A stretch of DNA of 64,000 bases from JAHJQZ01 sp963667595. Its GTDB lineage: Bacteria; Pseudomonadota; Alphaproteobacteria; Rhizobiales; Devosiaceae. The notes beneath the pieces were generated by a model. The model was given only the letters and a program-made list of their open reading frames with translations, was not told the DNA's origin and searched no databases. Positions 61,892-64,000 of this stretch are shown here, piece by piece; the stretch's first letter is position 1, and every line of letters begins with the position of its first letter. Location: contig CAXXWD010000001.1 in the NCBI GenBank assembly GCA_963667595.2, positions 620,001-684,000 on the forward strand, written 5' to 3'. The translations under genes were made by a program, and so were the position numbers.

Positions 61892-62074
61892 GAAAATTCC
61901 CCGTCGTGTCGTAAAAAGCAAACGCGCGCTTGTGTGTAGCGGCCGGGTGCGTGGCGTCAAGTCATCGTCCGCCGAACGGGAAAAAGCCCCCAATCCGGCA
62001 TGGCCTTTTTTCTTGACAGGATACGCTGTTCGGCGATCCTCGTTGCCTTTCACGTGAACTGATCAGAACCGAAC

Positions 62075-63274
62075 ATGTTGACCCCGCATATCGAAGAAAC
62101 GATCCGAACGCTGGCCCAGAACCGGCCCGAGCGCAGTTTTTATCTCTATGACCCTTCGATCATGGCCACAAAGATCGAAGCGCTCAAATTGCACCTGCCG
62201 GAGGGCGTGGCGATCTATTATGCCATGAAGGCCAATCCGCATGCCGCCTTTCTCGAAACCGCCCGCAAGGCCGGTGTCGAGGGGGTCGAGATCGCCAGTT
62301 TCGGCGAAGGCAAGAAAGCGCTGAACGCGGGCTTCGCGCCATCCCAGATCATTTTCACCGGGCCGGGCAAGTCGCCCGAGGAACTGGAATGGAGTGTCGC
62401 CGTCGGCATCCGCACCATCCATGTCGAATCCCTGACCGAGGCCTATAGGCTCAACGAAATCGCCGGGCTTCAAGGCAAACGGCAGGACATCCTGGTGCGC
62501 GTCAACGCCAATTTCGCCATCCACGGCGCCCAGGCCAGCTTTTCCGGCGACAGTTCCAAACTCGGCATCGATGAGAACGCGTTCCGCACAATCCTGCCGG
62601 AAATCCTTGCCCTGCCCAATCTCAACTTCCTCGGCCTTCATGTTTATTCCGCCTCGGGCGTTCTCGACGTCGCCGACCTTTTGAAGAACTGCGAACTGGT
62701 CTTTGCGCTCGCCGACGAGATCGAGAACCAGTATCAGGGCGTCACCTGTCCGGTCATCGATTTCGGCGGTGGGTTCGGGATCGATTATCTCAAGTCCGGC
62801 CATGACTTCGCGCTTGCGGAGTACGCGGCGGGGCTTTCCAGCCTGATCACCCGTTTCGGGTTCTCCGGACGTCGGTTCGTGCTCGAACTCGGGCGGTATC
62901 TGACCGCCGACAGCGGCTGGTATTGCACCGAAATCCTCGACATCAAGAATTCGCTAGGCAAGAAGCAGGTCATCTGCGCCGGCGGCGCGCACCATTTCCG
63001 TCGCCCGGCCGCGCTTCGCATCAACCATCCGGTTTCCATCGTCGCCATGAACCGTCCAAAGGTCTTTGCCGGCCAGGAAAATGTTAAAAACGAGAACGTC
63101 TTCATCGGTGGCCCCTTATGCAACACCGCCGACCGGCTCGCGGCCCATGACGTCGCCATCGCCCACGCCGAAATCGGCGACATGGCGGTGTTCGAACTGG
63201 CCGGCGCCTATGGTTATTCAATGAGCCACCTCGAGTTCTTGAGCCACGCCCATCCGCCCGAGATCGTGATCTAG
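62075..63274 (+). CDS. Type III PLP-dependent decarboxylase (ornithine/diaminopimelate/BtrK-like)
   Basis: 399 residues with the alanine-racemase-like barrel. PLP Lys52 in YYAMKANPHAAFL, glycine-rich phosphate site VIDFGGGFGIDYL, dimer-face Cys in VFIGGPLCNTADRL, and C-terminal FELAGAYGYSMSHLEFL. The HVYSASGV in place of HVGSQ and overall length point to the BtrK/LysA2-type branch, used in natural-product or siderophore pathways, but no such pathway lies within view. Could decarboxylate ornithine, lysine or a carrier-bound amino acid. Confidence 0.87.
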   Translation: MLTPHIEETIRTLAQNRPERSFYLYDPSIMATKIEALKLHLPEGVAIYYAMKANPHAAFLETARKAGVEGVEIASFGEGKKALNAGFAPSQIIFTGPGKSPEELEWSVAVGIRTIHVESLTEAYRLNEIAGLQGKRQDILVRVNANFAIHGAQASFSGDSSKLGIDENAFRTILPEILALPNLNFLGLHVYSASGVLDVADLLKNCELVFALADEIENQYQGVTCPVIDFGGGFGIDYLKSGHDFALAEYAAGLSSLITRFGFSGRRFVLELGRYLTADSGWYCTEILDIKNSLGKKQVICAGGAHHFRRPAALRINHPVSIVAMNRPKVFAGQENVKNENVFIGGPLCNTADRLAAHDVAIAHAEIGDMAVFELAGAYGYSMSHLEFLSHAHPPEIVI

Positions 63275-63305
63275 CAACGGGTCGTCAGTGCCTGCGCATC
63301 CTCCA

Positions 63306-63334
63306 CGTCATCCCCGACTTGATCGGGAATGACG
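63306..63334. repeat. REP-like palindrome
   Basis: CGTCAT/ATGACG arms around CCCCGACTTGATCGGGA, forming a strong hairpin between convergent genes. Related sequence occurs near 25282. Confidence 0.65.
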
Positions 63335-63359
63335 CGGCATTCCGGGCCGACTTCCCCCC

Positions 63360-64000
63360 TCAGAAATCCGGGTCGTAGCCGAAATAGATCGGGTTGGACA
63401 AAGCCACCATGTTGCCGCTTTGCGCCATCGAGAAGGGCACGTCCGGATAGGGCGTCTGCGGCCCTTCGATCTCGACGCGATAATAAATCCGCTGGCCCGG
63501 TTCCGGCGTATCGGAGAAGCTTGCCGTCTGCGTTTCCGGATCGGTGAAAAGCGTCATGAACGGATCGCGGTTCCTGATGACGTTGACCTTGTAGCGAACG
63601 CCCTGAAGACTGCCGCCGACAAGCCGGACTTCGAATGTGACCGGACCGCCCGTCGGGACGGCGTTGTCGCCCATCGTCAGCGTCAGCATGCCATCCGCTT
63701 CGAACCCGGCATGTAGCTCGACGCGCGGATTGAAGGGATTGGCGCTGACCGAGGCCCGCCCGCGTTCCAGTGCCTTGAGCAGCGCCTTTTTCGTACGTGC
63801 TTCGGCGTGGATCCAGGTCGTCGGCGTGCCGACATAATTGGCCATCGCCTCCAGCGCCTGCGGCGTCGTCATCTCGCCCCGCACCGGCACGCCGTGATGG
63901 GAATCCGATCCGCCACGAGCGCCGAGCATGCGGCCGGACAGGAGCATGTCGTCCCAGATCCTGACCCCCGGCACGTTTTTGGGCCAGACCGAGGTGTTCC
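63360..64000 (-). CDS. CehA/McbA-type PHP metallohydrolase, C-terminal part (cut by window edge)
   Basis: About 213 C-terminal residues; the frame continues past the window (NTSVWPKNVPGVRIWDDMLL). The metal motif GGSDSHHG, then HAEARTKKALLKALERGRAS, are typical of the CehA/McbA PHP-fold family known from carbamate and nitrophenyl ester hydrolases, followed by a beta-sandwich tail (PVTFEVRLVGGSLQGVRYKV, EPGQRIYYRVEIEG). The gene ends 26 bases past the REP-like palindrome. The N-terminal metal ligands are outside the window. Substrate unknown; family membership is by recognition of the SDSHHG and tail. Confidence 0.75.
   Translation of the reverse strand, partial: NTSVWPKNVPGVRIWDDMLLSGRMLGARGGSDSHHGVPVRGEMTTPQALEAMANYVGTPTTWIHAEARTKKALLKALERGRASVSANPFNPRVELHAGFEADGMLTLTMGDNAVPTGGPVTFEVRLVGGSLQGVRYKVNVIRNRDPFMTLFTDPETQTASFSDTPEPGQRIYYRVEIEGPQTPYPDVPFSMAQSGNMVALSNPIYFGYDPDF

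Noticed and set aside
1..64000. CRISPR array or rRNA/tRNA genes
   Set aside because: No regularly spaced repeats and no RNA gene signature were found by reading.

Overview
The window is about 60% GC and reads as chromosome of an alphaproteobacterium of the order Hyphomicrobiales (Rhizobiales). The evidence is gene content (sitABCD beside a Mur-like Fur protein, many sugar ABC transporters, PsuK/PsuG, class III ribonucleotide reductase behind a B12 riboswitch) and several copies of a mosaic palindromic intergenic repeat that resembles the RIME/Bru-RS elements of Rhizobium and Brucella. Genus cannot be fixed from sequence alone.

Layout. 1-2.9 kb is the right end of an integrated element: a truncated primase/helicase-like gene, an AlpA-like regulator, an unknown gene and a P4-type tyrosine integrase next to a candidate attachment sequence. 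3.2-13.6 kb is a metal and cofactor block. It holds metE under a cobalamin riboswitch with a visible intrinsic terminator, the Mn-type sitABCD operon divergent from a Mur-like regulator with two Fur-like boxes, and a second cobalamin riboswitch in front of nrdD, a detached glycyl-radical domain gene and nrdG. Both riboswitches precede B12-independent enzymes. 14.2-25.2 kb carries a response regulator/FIST/hybrid kinase module, mntP, an iron alcohol dehydrogenase and aldehyde dehydrogenase pair resembling the ethanol-oxidation Erc/Exa set, and pntAB.

25.4-43.7 kb is a carbon-uptake block. Two CUT1 sugar transporters without their own ATPase are each paired with a LacI regulator and recognisable operator palindromes; one operon ends with a GH127 arabinofuranosidase-like gene. 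A serine dehydratase follows, then a GntR regulator and a CUT2 ribose/fructose-type transporter sharing a 12-bp operator-like motif. 43.8-50.7 kb has a striking exported serpin-von Willebrand A fusion, mogA, a pseudouridine operon whose psuG has a one-base frameshift, and a bactofilin-like membrane protein. 50.9-55.2 kb is a putrescine-type transporter potFGHI.

55.3-64 kb is a patchwork: a methyltransferase whose 3' end is duplicated 2.1 kb downstream, gap, two TetR genes, a mosaic repeat interrupted by an IS630 element, an ICMT-like membrane methyltransferase, a DMT exporter, a PLP decarboxylase, and the 3' part of a CehA/McbA-type metallohydrolase cut by the window edge.

The most unusual items are the serpin-vWA fusion with an inhibitory-type hinge and predicted Arg P1, the class III reductase whose glycyl-radical domain is a separate gene, and the IS630 insertion inside the terminal CTAG of a mosaic repeat.
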